64,000 bases of DNA from Sphingobacteriales bacterium (lineage in GTDB: Bacteria > Bacteroidota > Bacteroidia > Sphingobacteriales > Sphingobacteriaceae). Shown piece after piece: positions 1 to 9,402 of this stretch. The translations under genes and the position numbers were made by a program. The notes under the pieces were generated by a model, which worked only from the letters and a program-made list of their open reading frames with translations, did no database searches and had not been told where the DNA came from. The DNA lies in contig JAQBOG010000014.1 in assembly GCA_028288165.1 (NCBI GenBank), positions 124,001 through 188,000 of the forward strand, given 5' to 3'. Position 1 is the stretch's first letter; every line of letters begins with the position of its first letter.

Positions 1-69
1 CCAGATGTCCAAATCGGCATTCAAAAATGCTCAACCCTGCTATTTAGTAAAGCAAGCTGTGCAAGTCAA

Positions 70-954
70 TTACTTTTTATGTTTTTTCCTGTATTCAGAT
101 GGTGATGTACCGATGAGTTTACTGAATAAGCGAGAGAAATAATACTGATCATCAATACCAAGTTGCATGCAAATTTCTTTAATGCTTTTGTCTGTAAAAT
201 ATAGGTACTGGCAGGAATGTTGTATTTTCAGCTGATTAAAATAGGCAATAGGCGACTGCCCGGTTTTATGTTTAAATATTCTTAGATAATGAGAAAGGGA
301 GATTTTCTGTTGCTCTGCCAATTGATTTACTGAAAGTTTTTTAGCAAAATTTGCTTTCATAAATAGTATGGAGTTGCTTACTGCGTCCTGGTTATTTACG
401 GATGGGTTTATTTCTTTATAATAAATTAAAGAAGTTACAAAATAGAGCAGATGAAAGTTCATAATCTCCATTTCTTTGGTGCTGAAGCTTTCTTCCAGGA
501 TAGTGTAAATCTGATTGAATAATTTAATACGATACTCTTCAAATGCTATCGGATGTACCTGGTGCAGGCCATTAACCAGGGAACGTTCATAAATCATACG
601 GGCGTTTGTCCCACTAAAATGTAACCAGTAAATACTCCAGGGATTTTTTACTGAACTGAAATATCGGTGTGGAATATTTTTAGGTATAATAAAAAAAGTA
701 TTAGCCTTTAAGTTGTAGATGGTGCTTTCCATTTCAATAAAGCCTTCTCCATCAATGCAATATAATAGGATAAATTCAGCGCTTCCTGTCTTTCTTTCGC
801 GGTCATGACCCACGGCGTGCGGATAATAGCCAATAGCAGTAAGATAAAAAGAACTAATTAAAGGATTGTTTTTAATGTCTTTTCTGATGTTCGGAGTTAA
901 CACAATCATTTTCTGTCCCAAAAACCCTTCTTTAATTTTCTTTTGTTCTTCCAT
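70..954 (-). CDS. AraC-family transcriptional regulator
   Basis: Probable sugar-responsive activator of the divergent galM operon. The N-terminal ~150 residues look like an AraC cupin-type ligand-binding domain (HAVGHDRERKTGSAEF, then FIIPKNIPHRYFSS). The C-terminal ~100 residues carry two helix-turn-helix units: LAEQQKISLSHYLRIFKHKTGQSP, split as LAEQQKISLSHYLRIF and KHKTGQSPIAYF, and IKEICMQLGIDDQYYFSRLF followed by GTSPSEYRKKHKK, the typical AraC ending. Length 294 aa is normal for the family. The upstream ATG is used here; a second Met at residue 16 is possible. It is separated from galM by 212 bp that hold a direct repeat, the likely operator. The ligand cannot be told from sequence; galactose, arabinose or a galactoside fits the neighbours. 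Confidence 0.9.
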   Translation of the reverse strand: MEEQKKIKEGFLGQKMIVLTPNIRKDIKNNPLISSFYLTAIGYYPHAVGHDRERKTGSAEFILLYCIDGEGFIEMESTIYNLKANTFFIIPKNIPHRYFSSVKNPWSIYWLHFSGTNARMIYERSLVNGLHQVHPIAFEEYRIKLFNQIYTILEESFSTKEMEIMNFHLLYFVTSLIYYKEINPSVNNQDAVSNSILFMKANFAKKLSVNQLAEQQKISLSHYLRIFKHKTGQSPIAYFNQLKIQHSCQYLYFTDKSIKEICMQLGIDDQYYFSRLFSKLIGTSPSEYRKKHKK

Positions 955-1040
955 TGTATGGTAACGTTTTAAGCAATTGTAAATGTATTAAATTTAGCGT
1001 TTACTACCTCTCGAAATAATGGTGATATTATCCATGTTTT

Positions 1041-1096
1041 GTTTGTGATAATCCATTTATACTTTGTCTCTTTCATTGTATGTTTATGATAACCAA
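1041..1096. promoter_or_regulatory. Direct repeat, candidate AraC operator
   Basis: Two 15-bp direct repeats, GTTTGTGATAATCCA (1041-1055) and GTTTATGATAACCAA (1082-1096), match at 12 of 15 positions and start 41 bp apart, about four helical turns. A weaker partial match (GATATTATCCA) lies near 1025-1035. They sit between the divergent regulator and galM, the arrangement expected for AraC-type half-sites. Seen in sequence; the binding role is inferred. Confidence 0.4.
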
Positions 1097-1166
1097 CAAC
1101 TGATTATTTTAAACTAAAGTAGAGTTAGGTATCAGTCTTTTCAAACCAATAATAAGTGAATTTAAT

Positions 1167-2201
1167 ATGGGCGTCAGTATTTCCAGCAAGCTTTGGGGCA
1201 AATACAAGGGTGAAGATATTTACCTCTTTAAGATGGAGAATAGCAATGGAGCTTTTGTAGAATTAACCAATTATGGAGCTACCGTAGTTTCAATTGTTGT
1301 GCCTGATAAAAATAACAAATTGGGTAATGTGGTTCTTGGATTTCCAACATTGCAGGGTTATTTAGATGATCAATGTTATCTGGGTTCAACCATTGGAAGA
1401 TTTGCTAATAGAATTGCGAAAGCTAGGTTCAGTCTTGATGGTATTGAATATCAATTAGAGCCAAATGATAATGATAACTCCAATCATAGTGCATCTGCTG
1501 GATTTAATTCAAAAGTATTTGATTTTAGTGTGGATGAAGAAAAGGTATCATTCAGTATGTTAAGTAAAGATGGAGAGGGTGGTTATCCAGGCAATCTTCA
1601 GTTTTCAGTGCATTATAAATGGACCGATGATAACAAACTATTGATTAATTATACGGCAGAAACCGATCAGAAAACGGTGGTAAGCTTTACCAATCACTGC
1701 TATTTTAATTTGACAGCAGGAACGGATACTATTTTTGATCACGAGCTTACAATAAAGGCCAATCAAATTGTAGAAGCAGACAGCGATTATATTCCAACGG
1801 GAAATATTGTTCCGGCAGATGATACTTCATTTCAGAATACCAAAATACATCAGCGGCTCCAAAAGAAGGGTGCCGATATTAATGGCCTAAATGTCTGCTA
1901 CGTTTTAAACAAGGACGAAGTACAATCCGGAGAGCCGGCAGCCGTTTTAAAAGATCCGCATTCGGCAAGAACGTTAAGCATCTATACTACATTTCCTGGA
2001 GTAATGCTGTATACTGGCGATTACTTAAATAGTATCCATAAAGGTCATTTAGGTAAGACTTATAAACCATTTGACGGGCTGTGCTTAGAGTGCCAGTATT
2101 TCCCCGATAGCCCAAATCATTCAAACTTTCCTTCAACCATACTAAATTCGGGTGAGATCTATGATGAATGTATCACCCTTGAATTTAATGTCGAATCGTA
2201 A
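1167..2201 (+). CDS. galM: Aldose 1-epimerase (galactose mutarotase)
   Basis: Interconverts alpha and beta anomers of galactose and related aldoses, feeding the Leloir pathway. Motifs follow the GalM family: GRFANRIAKARF near residue 90, NHCYFNL with the candidate catalytic acid H177, and LCLECQYFPDSPNH with the candidate base E308. Length 344 aa is normal. There is no signal peptide, so it is cytoplasmic. The usual NHLHGG segment is replaced by NSNHSASAGF, a modest deviation. It ends 4 nt before the GH97 start, so the two are almost certainly co-transcribed: the glycosidase releases sugar and this enzyme equilibrates it. Control is probably by the divergent AraC protein. Confidence 0.93.
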   Translation: MGVSISSKLWGKYKGEDIYLFKMENSNGAFVELTNYGATVVSIVVPDKNNKLGNVVLGFPTLQGYLDDQCYLGSTIGRFANRIAKARFSLDGIEYQLEPNDNDNSNHSASAGFNSKVFDFSVDEEKVSFSMLSKDGEGGYPGNLQFSVHYKWTDDNKLLINYTAETDQKTVVSFTNHCYFNLTAGTDTIFDHELTIKANQIVEADSDYIPTGNIVPADDTSFQNTKIHQRLQKKGADINGLNVCYVLNKDEVQSGEPAAVLKDPHSARTLSIYTTFPGVMLYTGDYLNSIHKGHLGKTYKPFDGLCLECQYFPDSPNHSNFPSTILNSGEIYDECITLEFNVES

Positions 2202-2205
2202 TAAT

Positions 2206-4134
2206 ATGAGAACAAAGTTTAGTCTGGTTATCTTCTTTTTAGTTGTTTTTATAGGTTCAAGTGCTTTTGCATCTGATAAAAAATACGAGGTTAAATCACC
2301 TGATCAAAGGTTGAAAATTGATATAATAGTTGGAGACAGCGTTACGTATGCTGTACGGTTTAAAAATTCAGCGATTATTCTGCCCTCATCCATTGCAATG
2401 ACATTGCAAAATCAAATATTGGGGCATGCCGGCACTGTTAAAAAAATAAAGACCGCAAAATCCAGTCATTTTAATGAATTGTCTATTAATTTTTCTGCAC
2501 ACTATTTTATAATATTCAGGGCTTATAACGAAGGTATTGCTTATCGGTTCGTATCTGATATTAAAGATTCTGTTAAAGTGCTAAGCGAAAAAGCTAATTT
2601 TATAATGAATGGCACACCGACTGCTATACTGCAAGAAACAAATAATTATACCACCTGGGAAGGACCTTATGTTACTTATCCATCAACTACATTAATTGCT
2701 GAAGGTAAGCGGGCCACAACCCCGGCTCTTTTTAATTACAAAGTCTCGGGGGTAAATGTTGTTATTGCTGAATCTGACCTTTTCGGTTATCCGGGCATGT
2801 ACGTGCAAAAAGATAAGGATAAATATATCGGAAACTGGGCTCAATATCCCACGAAAACAGTATTAGGAAGCTGGGGCAATTTTGTTTCGGTAGTTAAGGA
2901 AAGAGGCAATTTTATTGCAAAGACTAACGGGAAAAGATCGTTCCCTTGGCGGGTTGTTATTGTAACTGATGATGATAAAGATCTGCTAAATAATCATTTG
3001 ATTGCTAAGCTGGCCCGGCCATCAGTAATTAAAGATACCAGTTGGATAAAGCCTGGTAAAGCTGCCTGGGAATGGTGGCATGATGCCATGTTACCGGGTG
3101 CAAATGTTCCATCGGGTATGGATAATAGAAACACCGCTCTTTATAATTACTATGTAGATTTTGCTGCGGATAATAAATTAGAGTACCTGATGATAGATGC
3201 AGGTTGGTCTGACAATTATGATCTCACAAAGGTAAATCCCAAATTAAATGTTCAGGGGGTAATAAAACGGGCAAATGAAAAACAGGTGGGTGTTTTTTTA
3301 TGGTGCGTAGGTACCACATTATTAAAGGATCTGGATAAGAATCTGGATTTTTTACAATCAATAGGAGCAGCAGGTATTAAAGTTGATTTTTTTGACAGAG
3401 ATGACCAGGAAGTTATTCAATGGATTGAAGAAATTGCTAAAGCGGCTGCTAAACGAAAACTTATGATAGATTTTCATGGTTGCAGCAAGCCAACCGGCTT
3501 AGAAATAACGTATCCCAATATTGTAAATTATGAATCTGTAAGGGGAGCAGAATCTGATAAATGGGATTATACCATTAATCCGGATCATCATCTGATTATT
3601 CCATTCATAAGAATGCTGGCTGGCCCGATGGATTATACACCCGGAGCCATGAGAAATAAAACCAAGGCATCTTTTAAACCGATTGATCCTGGTTTACCCT
3701 CTGGTCAGGGTACGAGGTGCCATGAACTGGCTATGTATGTTATCTATCACCAGCCTTTGGGTATGCTTTCTGATTCGCCAACAGAATACAAAAAGTATCC
3801 CGACATTATGGAATATTTATCTAAGGTGCCCACTGTATTTGATGAAACCACTGTTTTAAACGCTAAAGTTGCTGAATATGCAGTAATGGCGAAAAGAAAA
3901 GGAAATGACTGGTTTGTTGGAGCGATGACTAATTGGGATTCAAGAGAACTTAAGTTGGATTTTAAATTTTTAAAACCGGGAATAACCTTTAAAGCCGAAA
4001 TTTATACCGACGGGAAAGATGCAAATACAGATGCTGAACAGTATGAACGCAAAACTATATCTGTAACCAATAAAACGCAGATTGATCTCAAACTGGCACA
4101 GGGCGGTGGTGCAGCAATTTATATTCATCCATAA
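2206..4134 (+). CDS. GH97 glycoside hydrolase, probable retaining alpha-galactosidase type
   Basis: Exported glycosidase of family GH97. An in-frame ATG lies 54 nt upstream inside galM, but the start at 2206 is preferred because a clean signal peptide follows at once (MRTKFSLVIFFLVVFIGSSAFA) and it leaves a 4-nt gap to galM. The product is 642 aa. The N-terminal ~270 residues form the GH97 beta-sandwich, then a TIM barrel (KAAWEWWHDAMLPGA, YLMIDAGWSD, GIKVDFFDRDDQ), then a C-terminal beta domain. D394 in the KVD motif matches the nucleophile position of retaining GH97 enzymes, and the inverting-type NAHE motif is here DFHG. This favours an alpha-galactosidase or beta-L-arabinopyranosidase over a SusB-like alpha-glucosidase. 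E443 or E449 is the candidate acid/base. The subfamily is inferred from recalled motifs. Confidence 0.88.
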   Translation: MRTKFSLVIFFLVVFIGSSAFASDKKYEVKSPDQRLKIDIIVGDSVTYAVRFKNSAIILPSSIAMTLQNQILGHAGTVKKIKTAKSSHFNELSINFSAHYFIIFRAYNEGIAYRFVSDIKDSVKVLSEKANFIMNGTPTAILQETNNYTTWEGPYVTYPSTTLIAEGKRATTPALFNYKVSGVNVVIAESDLFGYPGMYVQKDKDKYIGNWAQYPTKTVLGSWGNFVSVVKERGNFIAKTNGKRSFPWRVVIVTDDDKDLLNNHLIAKLARPSVIKDTSWIKPGKAAWEWWHDAMLPGANVPSGMDNRNTALYNYYVDFAADNKLEYLMIDAGWSDNYDLTKVNPKLNVQGVIKRANEKQVGVFLWCVGTTLLKDLDKNLDFLQSIGAAGIKVDFFDRDDQEVIQWIEEIAKAAAKRKLMIDFHGCSKPTGLEITYPNIVNYESVRGAESDKWDYTINPDHHLIIPFIRMLAGPMDYTPGAMRNKTKASFKPIDPGLPSGQGTRCHELAMYVIYHQPLGMLSDSPTEYKKYPDIMEYLSKVPTVFDETTVLNAKVAEYAVMAKRKGNDWFVGAMTNWDSRELKLDFKFLKPGITFKAEIYTDGKDANTDAEQYERKTISVTNKTQIDLKLAQGGGAAIYIHP

Positions 4135-4235
4135 ACTCCTCCTTAAATAGTAATAAAATCCATCTATAAGAAATAATCGTCTATTGAACTTCCTGACAAA
4201 AGGAGCATTTTTATTAAACCATTTATATAAACCAA

Positions 4236-5582
4236 ATGAGTGCAGAACAAACAAGCTTTAATCATAAATATATTATCGGAATATCCTTTATTTCTGCCCT
4301 TGGTGGGTATTTGTTTGGGTTCGATTTTGCTGTAATATCAGGTGCATTACCTTTTTTAAGAACCCAGTTTATGCTTGATGCCTGGCGGGAAGGTTTTTTA
4401 ACTGGCTCGCTTGCCCTGGGCTGTATAGCCGGATGTTTAATTGCTGGAAATATTGCTGACCGATACGGAAGAAAACCTGGTTTAATGATCGCTGCACTAA
4501 TTTTTGCAGTTTCATCAGTCTGCATTGCTTTTGCATCAAGCCTGACATTGTTTGTTATTATGCGCTTTGCAGCAGGTATCGGTGTGGGTATGGCATCTAT
4601 GTTATGCCCTATGTACATTGCAGAAATCTCTCCTGCTAAAGTTAGAGGCCGCAATGTGGCCATTAATCAACTCACCGTTGTAATTGGAATTCTGGTAACT
4701 AACCTGGTTAATTATTTCCTTGCGGATACTGGTCCTGATGCCTGGCGATGGATGTTTGGTTTAGGAGTAGTTCCTTCTATTGTTTTTTTTATCGGCGTAT
4801 TATGGCTTCCGGAAAGCCCCAGATGGCTGGTAAAAGCTGGCCAGCAGGTAAAAGCAAAACAAGTGCTTTATAAACTGGGATCTGAAACGTTTGTCAATAC
4901 AACGTTTAACGATATTGAAAAGTCATTAGTTGGGATTAAAAAGCAATCATATAAAGCTGTATTTGATAAAAGCGTACGCCCTGCTGTTATTGTGGGTATT
5001 GTTTTGGCTGTTTTTCAGCAATTATGCGGTATTAATGTTGTGTTTAATTATACCTCCACGATATTTGAATCTGTTGGTGCTAACTTAAATCGTCAGCTGT
5101 TCGAAACCGTATCAATTGGTGCTGTAAACCTTGTATTTACTCTTTTAGCTATGTGGCAGGTTGATAAACTGGGTAGAAAACCTTTAATGCTTTTTGGTTC
5201 GCTTGGCTTGTCAGTTGTATATATTATTCTGGCTTTCTTGCTTCAAAATCATTATCCGGCTGGTATGGTTTCTATTTTTGTATTGCTGGCCATCAGCATG
5301 TATGCTATTTCATTGGCTCCGGTTACCTGGGTATTAATTTCGGAGATCTTTCCTAATAAAATTCGTGGTGCAGCTTCATCGGTAGCTATCATATCCTTGT
5401 GGGGTGCTTATTTTATTCTGGTGTTTACCTTCCCGATTCTGGCTAAGAAACTAGGAACATTCGGCCCTTTCTATCTTTATGCTGCTATTTGCTTTCTTGG
5501 CTTTTTATTTATAAAGCGCAAGGTTAAAGAAACAAAGGGCCAAACTCTCGAAGAACTGGAACAAACTTTAATAAGACATTAA
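4236..5582 (+). CDS. MFS sugar:proton symporter (sugar porter family)
   Basis: Inner-membrane uptake of a monosaccharide, likely the one released by the upstream glycosidase. Sugar-porter signatures are clear: GGYLFGFDFAVISGALPF in TM1, ADRYGRKPG in the first cytoplasmic loop, PESPRWLV after TM6, QQLCGINVVFNYT in TM7, DKLGRKPLML between TM8 and TM9, and KETKGQTLEELE at the C-terminus, a variant of PETKG. There are twelve predicted membrane segments in 448 aa, like XylE/GalP. It lies 101 nt after the GH97 gene on the same strand with no obvious terminator between, so it probably belongs to the galM operon. The exact substrate (galactose, arabinose, xylose or glucose) cannot be fixed from sequence. 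Confidence 0.92.
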   Translation: MSAEQTSFNHKYIIGISFISALGGYLFGFDFAVISGALPFLRTQFMLDAWREGFLTGSLALGCIAGCLIAGNIADRYGRKPGLMIAALIFAVSSVCIAFASSLTLFVIMRFAAGIGVGMASMLCPMYIAEISPAKVRGRNVAINQLTVVIGILVTNLVNYFLADTGPDAWRWMFGLGVVPSIVFFIGVLWLPESPRWLVKAGQQVKAKQVLYKLGSETFVNTTFNDIEKSLVGIKKQSYKAVFDKSVRPAVIVGIVLAVFQQLCGINVVFNYTSTIFESVGANLNRQLFETVSIGAVNLVFTLLAMWQVDKLGRKPLMLFGSLGLSVVYIILAFLLQNHYPAGMVSIFVLLAISMYAISLAPVTWVLISEIFPNKIRGAASSVAIISLWGAYFILVFTFPILAKKLGTFGPFYLYAAICFLGFLFIKRKVKETKGQTLEELEQTLIRH

Positions 5583-5607
5583 ATTTAATATTGAATAAAG
5601 TTTCCAT

Positions 5608-5637
5608 CATTCATCTGCTAATAAAGCAAGATGAATG
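5608..5637 (+). terminator. Hairpin after sugar transporter, possible terminator or attenuator
   Basis: CATTCATCTGCT pairs with AGC-A-AGATGAATG (12 bp with one bulged A) around an AATAA loop, 26 nt after the transporter stop codon. No T-run follows, so it may be a weak terminator or an mRNA-processing structure. Confidence 0.4.
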
Positions 5638-5650
5638 ACCTCATATCAGT

Positions 5651-5770
5651 TTCATTACCATTAAAAAAAATCAATAATTTAATGAAATCATCATGATCAT
5701 CGATCACATTCAGTAATGAAAAAGATCATGATCGCTTCATTACTATTAAAAAACAATCAATAATCAAATG
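5651..5770 (+). repeat. Imperfect 34-35 bp direct repeat flanking GATC-rich palindromes
   Basis: The segment 5651-5684 (TTCATTACCATTAAAAAAAA to AATG) recurs at 5736-5770 (TTCATTACTATTAAAAAAC to AAATG). The second copy ends on the start codon of the DUF5107 gene. Between them lie the palindromes ATGATCAT (5693-5700) and GATCATGATC (5724-5733). It looks like a duplicated leader; in the first copy the ATG opens a frame that stops after three further codons. Confidence 0.6.
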
Positions 5771-8700
5771 AAAAACAAGTGTGTAAACGTCTGGGAAGAA
5801 AAAGTAACCATACCTACTTATGGCATTGGCAAGCCCAACAAAAATCCGATGTTCTTTGAAAAAAGGATTTATCAGGGGAGCAGTGGCGTTGTTTATCCTA
5901 ACCCGGTAATCGAAAAAATACTGGATGAAAAAACAGATAAGGAATATACAGGATTATTTTTGGAGAACGATTATTTGAAGATCATGATATTGCCTGAACT
6001 TGGCGGGCGGATACAAATGGCCTATGATAAAATAAAGCAGAGGCATTTTATATATTATAACCAGGTAATAAAACCGGCACTGGTTGGCCTAACGGGACCA
6101 TGGATTTCTGGAGGAATTGAATTTAACTGGCCACAACATCACCGTCCAAGCACTTTTGATCCGATTGATTATAAAATAGAGGAGAATAATGACGGTAGTA
6201 AAACGGTTTGGGTTAATGAAATAGAACAAATGTTTCATACCAAAGGGATGGCTGGTTTTACCCTTTATCCCGATAAAGCATATATCGAAATCAAAGCCAA
6301 ATTATTAAACCGGTCTGATTTGCCACAAACCTTTTTGTGGTGGGCAAACCCGGCTGTTAAAGTAAATGATGATTATCAGTCTGTTTTCCCGCCGGATGTA
6401 AATGCTGTTTTTGATCATGGCAAGCGTGATGTATCCACATTTCCAATTGCAACTGGTACGTATTATAAAGTTGATTATTCTCCAGGTACGGATATATCTA
6501 TGTACAAAAACATACCGGTGCCAACGTCCTACATGGCTATTAATTCAGATTATGATTTTGTGGGAGGATATGAGCATGATACACAAGCAGGTTTATTGCA
6601 TGTAGCCAACCATCACGTTTCACCAGGGAAAAAGCAATGGACATGGGGACATAGTGATTTTGGTGTTGCGTGGGATAGAAATTTGACGGATGAAGATGGT
6701 CCATACATCGAATTAATGACGGGGATGTTTACAGATAACCAGCCCGATTTTACATGGCTAATGCCCAATGAAGAGAAGTCGTTTACGCAATACTTTATGC
6801 CATACAGAGATTTAGGTGTGGTAAAAAATGCATCTAAAGACATTCTTCTGGCTATAAATAAGGTTGAAGATAAAGTACAACTGAAAATATATGTAACGTC
6901 AACTCAACATGATATCCATATTAAATTGAGCCACAATGAAGCACTTTATTTTGAGGACAATGTCAGTATTTCACCTGAAAACGTCTATGTAAAAGAAATA
7001 GAAGCTGGTAAAGATTTTATAGAAGATCGGCTGTTACTGATAATCAGCTCTGCTGCTGGCCGTGAATTGTTGCGGTATGAGCCAGCGAAAAATAGAAAGA
7101 ATGCAATTCCACAGCCTGCAAAACCAGCTTTGGCTCCAAATGAAATTTTAAGTAACGAACAACTGTTTCTTACCGGGCAACATCTTGAGCAATATAGGCA
7201 TGCAACTTATAGTCCAGTTCCTTATTATGAAAAAGCATTAGAGAGAGAACCAGGCGATATTCGGAACAATAATGCGTTGGGGCTATGGTATTTGAGGAGA
7301 GGTCAGTTCGAAAAAAGTGAGGCATATTTTCAGAAAGCTATTGAAACCAGTACACAGCGAAATCCTAATCCGTACGATGGTGAACCTTATTATCACCTGG
7401 GTTTATGTTTAAAATTTTTAGGGAGACAGGACGAGGCATATAAAGCATTTTATAAATCTTCCTGGAGCAATGCGTGGAAGGATAGTGGTTATTTTTCTGT
7501 ATCGCAGATTGATATGGGCCGGGGCGATTATGAATTGGCTTTGCAGCACCTTGTTTTATCTTTAGATCGTAATGCGAATAACAGCAAAGCGTATGTGCTA
7601 AAATCAGCAGCTTTTAGAAAGCTAAATCAGTTTGAAAACTCTATTGCAGTTACAGATCTTGCCTTACAAAGGGATGCTTTTAACCTGGGTGCTTTATTCG
7701 AGAAAGTTTGTGTTTATAAAAGCCTCGGTGAAACTGAAAAGTCAGAGAAATACCTCAAAGAGCTTTTAAAGCTTTCAAGAGGCTATGAGCAAAACTTTAT
7801 AGAATATGCCAATGATTACGCTGCTGCGGATTTATTTACTGAAGCCATTGATCTCTTAACGTATGCCATTAAGGGTGAAACAACAAATCCTCTGGTTTTT
7901 TATTACCTCGGATTTTTCAATCATAAATCTGGTAATATAGAACAGGCTTTAATCTGGTTTAAACAAGCTGCATCAGCAGATTCCTACCTCTGTTTTCCTA
8001 ACCGTTTAAAAGAAATAAATGTTTTAAGATCAGCTTCGCTGTTAAATCCTTCTGACGCAAAGGCGCCTTATTATTTGGGAAATTTGTATTATGATAAGCG
8101 TCAGTATAACGAGGCAATAGCATGTTGGGAAGCTTCGGTTAACATAGATGCAGCTTTTCCAACAGCGCTAAGGAATCTGGGCATTGCCTATTTTAATAAA
8201 CGCAATGATGATCAAAAAGCTTTAGCATATTTTGAAAAGGCATTTGAATTAGATCCGGAAGATGATCGCTTATGCATGGAGCTTCATCAATTATATAAAA
8301 GACTAAACCGCACGCCGCAACAGCGTTTGGAGTTTTTAGAACAGCATCTGGAAACAGCCTTACAGCGGGATGATGTCTATTTAGAACGGGTAGCTATTTA
8401 CAACTTTATCGGTAAATATGATGAGGCCTTGCAGTTGATCAGGAACAGGCAATTCCATCCATGGGAAGGTGGAGAAGGAATGGCATCCGGCCAATATGTT
8501 CACAGTCTGGTGCAGTTGGCGAGAATTAAAATCCAGGATGGAGCCTATCTGGAAGCTATAGATCTGTTAAATAAGGCACAAGTTTATCCATATAACTTAG
8601 GCGAAGGAAAACTTTTTGGAGCACAGGAAAATGATATTTTTTATTGGTTAGGTTGCGCATATGAAGCATTAAAGGATCAGGGAGCCTGCCAGAAATACTT

Positions 8701-9112
8701 TATTAAGGCAACCTCAGGGTTAGATGAGCCGTCGGCCGCTATGTTCTACAATGATCAGCAACCTGATAAAATATTTTACCAGGGGCTGGCCTGGAAAAAA
8801 TTAGGCGGTACTGATAAGGCGCAGCATATATTTAATAAGTTGATAGCTTATGGTGATCAGCATCTTAATGATCATATAGCAGTTGACTACTTTGCAGTCT
8901 CTTTACCAAACTTGTTGATATTTGAAGATGATCTGAATGTCAGAAATAAAGTTCATTGCTATTTTATCCAGGGCTTAGGTAATCTTGGTCTGGAAAAGAT
9001 CGAACAAGCTAATGATGCATTTTTAAAAGTACTTAAGCTTGATTCGGAACATTTAGGAGCGAAATTGCATTTGGGTATGGTAAAACAACTTATGGCGAGT
9101 ATAATCTCTTAA
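5768..9112 (+). CDS. DUF5107 domain protein with TPR repeats
   Basis: Large 1114-aa protein with no signal peptide, so probably cytoplasmic. Residues ~1-390 match the DUF5107 type, a galactose-mutarotase-like beta-sandwich seen in sugar-utilisation loci; visible pieces include GGRIQMAYDKIKQRHFIYYN, SGGIEFNWPQHHRPS, WWANPAVKVNDDYQSVFPPD and GPYIELMTGMFTDNQPDFTW. From ~450 to the end it is an array of TPR helices, with NALGLWYLRRGQFEKSEAYF, PYYHLGLCLKFLGRQDEAYK and ALRNLGIAYFNKRNDDQKAL as clear units. It follows the sugar transporter by 185 nt. Function is not established. A sugar-binding or epimerase-like domain on a protein-interaction scaffold is a fair reading. Confidence 0.85.
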   Translation: MKNKCVNVWEEKVTIPTYGIGKPNKNPMFFEKRIYQGSSGVVYPNPVIEKILDEKTDKEYTGLFLENDYLKIMILPELGGRIQMAYDKIKQRHFIYYNQVIKPALVGLTGPWISGGIEFNWPQHHRPSTFDPIDYKIEENNDGSKTVWVNEIEQMFHTKGMAGFTLYPDKAYIEIKAKLLNRSDLPQTFLWWANPAVKVNDDYQSVFPPDVNAVFDHGKRDVSTFPIATGTYYKVDYSPGTDISMYKNIPVPTSYMAINSDYDFVGGYEHDTQAGLLHVANHHVSPGKKQWTWGHSDFGVAWDRNLTDEDGPYIELMTGMFTDNQPDFTWLMPNEEKSFTQYFMPYRDLGVVKNASKDILLAINKVEDKVQLKIYVTSTQHDIHIKLSHNEALYFEDNVSISPENVYVKEIEAGKDFIEDRLLLIISSAAGRELLRYEPAKNRKNAIPQPAKPALAPNEILSNEQLFLTGQHLEQYRHATYSPVPYYEKALEREPGDIRNNNALGLWYLRRGQFEKSEAYFQKAIETSTQRNPNPYDGEPYYHLGLCLKFLGRQDEAYKAFYKSSWSNAWKDSGYFSVSQIDMGRGDYELALQHLVLSLDRNANNSKAYVLKSAAFRKLNQFENSIAVTDLALQRDAFNLGALFEKVCVYKSLGETEKSEKYLKELLKLSRGYEQNFIEYANDYAAADLFTEAIDLLTYAIKGETTNPLVFYYLGFFNHKSGNIEQALIWFKQAASADSYLCFPNRLKEINVLRSASLLNPSDAKAPYYLGNLYYDKRQYNEAIACWEASVNIDAAFPTALRNLGIAYFNKRNDDQKALAYFEKAFELDPEDDRLCMELHQLYKRLNRTPQQRLEFLEQHLETALQRDDVYLERVAIYNFIGKYDEALQLIRNRQFHPWEGGEGMASGQYVHSLVQLARIKIQDGAYLEAIDLLNKAQVYPYNLGEGKLFGAQENDIFYWLGCAYEALKDQGACQKYFIKATSGLDEPSAAMFYNDQQPDKIFYQGLAWKKLGGTDKAQHIFNKLIAYGDQHLNDHIAVDYFAVSLPNLLIFEDDLNVRNKVHCYFIQGLGNLGLEKIEQANDAFLKVLKLDSEHLGAKLHLGMVKQLMASIIS

Positions 9113-9225
9113 TTCAATTTAGAACCATACTCAAGTTCGACAAATTTAATGCACAGTTATTTGAAGTTATGAAAGTATAAAAGAGTGTTCAGATGAACAT
9201 AATTCCTGATCTTCAGTATTTTAAG

Positions 9226-9274
9226 CAGATTAAATAATCTGATTTAAAGATTTCATTTTGCTGTCTTAAATCAG
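9226..9274. other. Two overlapping, mutually exclusive hairpins
   Basis: CAGATT-AAAT-AATCTG (9226-9241) overlaps a second stem, CTGATTTAAAGA (9239-9250) with TCTTAAATCAG (9264-9274), which has one bulge and a 13-nt loop. They share the CTG at 9239-9241 and cannot both form. They lie between the DUF5107 gene and the acetate operon and could be a terminator or a leader element. The rest of this 290-nt gap (9113-9402) is AT-rich with nothing else I can name. Confidence 0.35.
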
Positions 9275-9402
9275 AATGGGTTAATTGTTTAAAAACTTTA
9301 TAATGGTCGATGACCAAAGTTTCATTAAATCATAAATTATATTGGATTATTTTTTTTATTGTTTCTAAATTGCTGGTTCTAATTAATTTATAAAAAAGAT
9401 CT

